From Chitinophagales bacterium (GTDB lineage: Bacteria; Bacteroidota; Bacteroidia; Chitinophagales; UBA2359): 7,762 nt of DNA. How positions within the stretch are numbered: position 1 is the first letter of the stretch; the number at the start of each line of letters is the position of its first letter. Of this stretch, positions 5,644-7,762 are shown in pieces. The notes under the pieces were generated by a model that was given only the letters and a program-made list of their open reading frames with translations, was not told the origin of the DNA and ran no database searches. A program made the translations under genes and the position numbers. The stretch is from positions 1-7,762 of the forward strand of contig JAHDDA010000003.1 in assembly GCA_020629595.1 (NCBI GenBank), written 5' to 3'.

Positions 5644-5678
5644 CACTTCTTAAAATTAATTATTTTCTATATAATCTT

Positions 5679-7762
5679 ATGTCTTCAAAATATTTAGTTA
5701 CATCCGCCCTGCCTTATGCCAATGGACCTTTACACGTTGGACATTTAACGGGAGCTTACATTCCTGCCGATATTTATGTGCGTTTTTTGCGTTTAACGGG
5801 CAAAAATGTTTTATTTATTTGTGGCTCAGATGAACATGGAGCTGCAATTACTTTACGAGCCAAAAAAGAAGGCATTACACCACAAGATATTGTAGATAAA
5901 TATCACCCAATGAACAGAGATTGTTTTGAGCAATTGGGAATTAGTTTTGATAACTACCACCGTACTTCGGCAAAATTACATTATGAAACTGCTAGCGATT
6001 TCTTTTTAAAATTGAATGAGAATAATGTTTTTAATGTAAAAAAATCGGAGCAGTATTACGATGAAAAGTTTAACCAATTTTTAGCCGATAGATATATTAA
6101 AGGCGAATGTCCGAAATGTGGAAATCCCGAAGCATACGGTGATCAATGCGAAAAATGTGGTTCGGATTTAAGTCCAACCGAATTAATAAACCCAATTTCT
6201 ACACTTAGCAACGAAAAACCCATTCTAAAAGAAACGCAACATTGGTATTTGCCAATGGATAAAATGCAAGATTGGGTTGCCCAGTGGATTGAAAAGCAAA
6301 ATAAAAGTGAAAGCTGGAAAAAGCACGTTTACGGACAATGCCAAAGCTGGATAAAAGCAGGTTTGCAAGAACGTGCAATGACACGTGATTTAGATTGGGG
6401 CGTTCCTGTGCCACTAAAAGATGCCGAAGGAAAGGTATTGTATGTTTGGTTAGATGCACCAATTGGTTATATTTCGGCTACAAAAGATTTAACCGAAAAT
6501 TGGGCTGATTACTGGCAAAATGAAGACACAAAATTGGTGCATTTTATTGGAAAAGATAATATTGTTTTTCACTGTATTATTTTCCCAATATTATTGCATT
6601 TACACAATGAAAGTTCCGAAAGCGAAAAGTTTGTTTTACCGAGTAATATTCCTGCTAACCAATTTATGAACTTAGAAGGCGATAAAATGTCAACTTCTAG
6701 AAATTATGCGGTTTGGTTGCACGAGTATTTAAGCGATTTTCCTGATAAAAAAGATGAATTGCGTTATTACCTTACTACAAATATGCCCGAAAACAGAGAT
6801 AGCGATTTTTCGTGGGCAGATTTTAAAGAACGTGTAGATAAAGAGTTGGTTGGTTTGTTAGGTGGTTTTGTGCATCGTACATTGGTATTAACCAATAAAA
6901 ACTACGAAGGACAATTACCTGCAAATGCCAATGAAAAAGCCACTGAAGAAATTCAGACAGAAATAGAGGCGGTTCATAAAGTTTTAGCTGAATTTCCTGC
7001 TAAAATGGAAACGCTAATTCATAATTACGAGTTTAGAACAGCTTTGGTGGAGGTTTTGAATACTGCACGTGAAGGCAACCGATTTTTGAATGTTACAGAG
7101 CCTTGGAAACTGGTAAAAACTGATAAAGAAAATACCGCAAAAGCTCTAGCAACTTGCTTAGAAATTGTGGCAACTTTAGCTGTTTATCTTGAACCATTTT
7201 TGCCATTTACAGCAAAAAAATTACAAGATTTCTTAAATTTTGAAGAAGGCGATGTTGCTAACGTTTTAAATGGAAACTTAACAGCGTTTAGAACAAGAAA
7301 AGTAAACAAACCAGCCCATTTATTTAAGCGTTTTGAATTAGAAGCCTACAAAAAAGAAGGCAAACAAGTATTTAAAACAATGGAAGCGGCACGTTTGGCG
7401 AAAGAAAAAGCTGAAATAACTGCAAAAGCAGAAAGTAAAGAATTAGAGCCTATAAAACCACTAATTCAATACGAAGATTTTGCCAAATTAGATATGCGTG
7501 TAGGTACAATTTTGGAAGCCGAAAAATTGAAAAAATCGAAGAAGTTATTAAAACTTTTGGTTGATATTGGCGTAGAAAAACGCCAAATTCTTTCGGGTAT
7601 TGCACAAGTTTATTCGCCCGAAGAAGTGGTGGGTAAAAAAGTAATAGTTTTAGCTAATTTAGCTCCTAAAAAAATGGCAGGAGCAGAAAGTCAGGGAATG
7701 ATTTTAATGTCGGATACAGCAGAAGCATTTGCTTTTATTAACCCTGAAAGTGAAGATTCTGG
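5679..7762 (+). CDS. metG: Methionyl-tRNA synthetase, 3' end cut by the window edge
   Basis: Class I aminoacyl-tRNA synthetase that charges tRNA-Met with methionine in the cytoplasm. From the ATG at 5679-5681 the frame stays open for 694 codons to the right edge with no stop, so only a short tail is probably missing. The N-terminus LPYANGPLHVGHL carries the HIGH-type motif as HVGH (residues 19-22). One zinc knuckle is visible: CPKCGNPEAYGDQCEKCG, with Cys144, 147, 157 and 160. The KMSKS loop reads KMSTS (336-340). A helical anticodon-binding domain follows (about 375-560), then a Lys/Glu-rich linker. From about residue 597 comes a C-terminal tRNA-binding (EMAP-II/Trbp111-like) domain with FAKLDMRVGTILEAEKL and LANLAPKKMAGAESQGMIL, which in other bacteria drives dimerisation. 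Nothing appears damaged. It is divergent from the DUF547 gene. Confidence 0.97.
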   Translation, partial: MSSKYLVTSALPYANGPLHVGHLTGAYIPADIYVRFLRLTGKNVLFICGSDEHGAAITLRAKKEGITPQDIVDKYHPMNRDCFEQLGISFDNYHRTSAKLHYETASDFFLKLNENNVFNVKKSEQYYDEKFNQFLADRYIKGECPKCGNPEAYGDQCEKCGSDLSPTELINPISTLSNEKPILKETQHWYLPMDKMQDWVAQWIEKQNKSESWKKHVYGQCQSWIKAGLQERAMTRDLDWGVPVPLKDAEGKVLYVWLDAPIGYISATKDLTENWADYWQNEDTKLVHFIGKDNIVFHCIIFPILLHLHNESSESEKFVLPSNIPANQFMNLEGDKMSTSRNYAVWLHEYLSDFPDKKDELRYYLTTNMPENRDSDFSWADFKERVDKELVGLLGGFVHRTLVLTNKNYEGQLPANANEKATEEIQTEIEAVHKVLAEFPAKMETLIHNYEFRTALVEVLNTAREGNRFLNVTEPWKLVKTDKENTAKALATCLEIVATLAVYLEPFLPFTAKKLQDFLNFEEGDVANVLNGNLTAFRTRKVNKPAHLFKRFELEAYKKEGKQVFKTMEAARLAKEKAEITAKAESKELEPIKPLIQYEDFAKLDMRVGTILEAEKLKKSKKLLKLLVDIGVEKRQILSGIAQVYSPEEVVGKKVIVLANLAPKKMAGAESQGMILMSDTAEAFAFINPESEDS

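Larger units (their letters stand above)
5451..5678. other. Divergent intergenic region between the DUF547 gene and metG
   Basis: A 228-base AT-rich stretch between two divergent genes. I find no convincing ORF, RNA gene or T-box-like leader. It contains a 14-bp palindrome (5545-5558) and a possible -7 box for metG (5636-5643). The DUF547-side leader appears long, without a clear TAnnTTTG element. Confidence 0.6.

Noticed and set aside
6205..6462. Minus-strand open frame of 85 codons
   Set aside because: It is antisense to the metG catalytic region, which is continuous and conserved.

Overview
The window is AT-rich and compact, and reads as chromosomal DNA of a Bacteroidota bacterium, probably flavobacteria-like. 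Three things support this. Several genes are preceded by elements resembling the Bacteroidota -7 box (TAnnTTTG). The methionyl-tRNA synthetase has the form with a C-terminal tRNA-binding domain. The sigma factor / FxxPxxYF membrane protein / Spy-like protein cassette has a composition familiar from that phylum. No mobile element, CRISPR array, tRNA or rRNA was seen, and no gene-free stretch exceeds 300 bases.

Layout. Bases 1-258 hold the C-terminal end of a plus-strand protein that is probably helical and TPR-like. It converges on a minus-strand pair: gcvH (glycine cleavage H protein, 1156-1542) followed 16 bases later by a metal ABC transporter permease of the ZnuB/TroC type (288-1139). A -7-like box at 1568-1575 suggests gcvH has its own promoter, just after a strong terminator (1616-1658). 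That terminator closes a three-gene minus-strand operon: an ECF sigma factor (3141-3686), a one-pass membrane protein with five FxxPxxYF repeats that is the likely anti-sigma factor (2116-3093), and a small exported Spy/CpxP-like protein (1692-2096). Upstream are purU (formyltetrahydrofolate deformylase, 3775-4602) and an exported DUF547 protein (4752-5450). The DUF547 gene is closed by a perfect 18-bp hairpin terminator. A 228-base divergent intergenic region with a 14-bp palindrome separates DUF547 from metG (5679 onward), which is cut by the right edge.

How the genes fit together. GcvH carries the lipoyl arm of the glycine cleavage system, which makes 5,10-methylene-THF. PurU hydrolyses 10-formyl-THF to formate and THF. 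Two one-carbon genes therefore flank the sigma operon, although nothing in the sequence links their regulation. The sigma operon looks like an envelope-sensing module: cytoplasmic sigma factor, inner-membrane regulator and periplasmic helical protein. It is the most interesting part of the window because the putative anti-sigma factor shows an expanded cytoplasmic repeat array and no recognisable zinc-binding anti-sigma motif. The rest is ordinary housekeeping. I see no clear evidence for a wholly new system.
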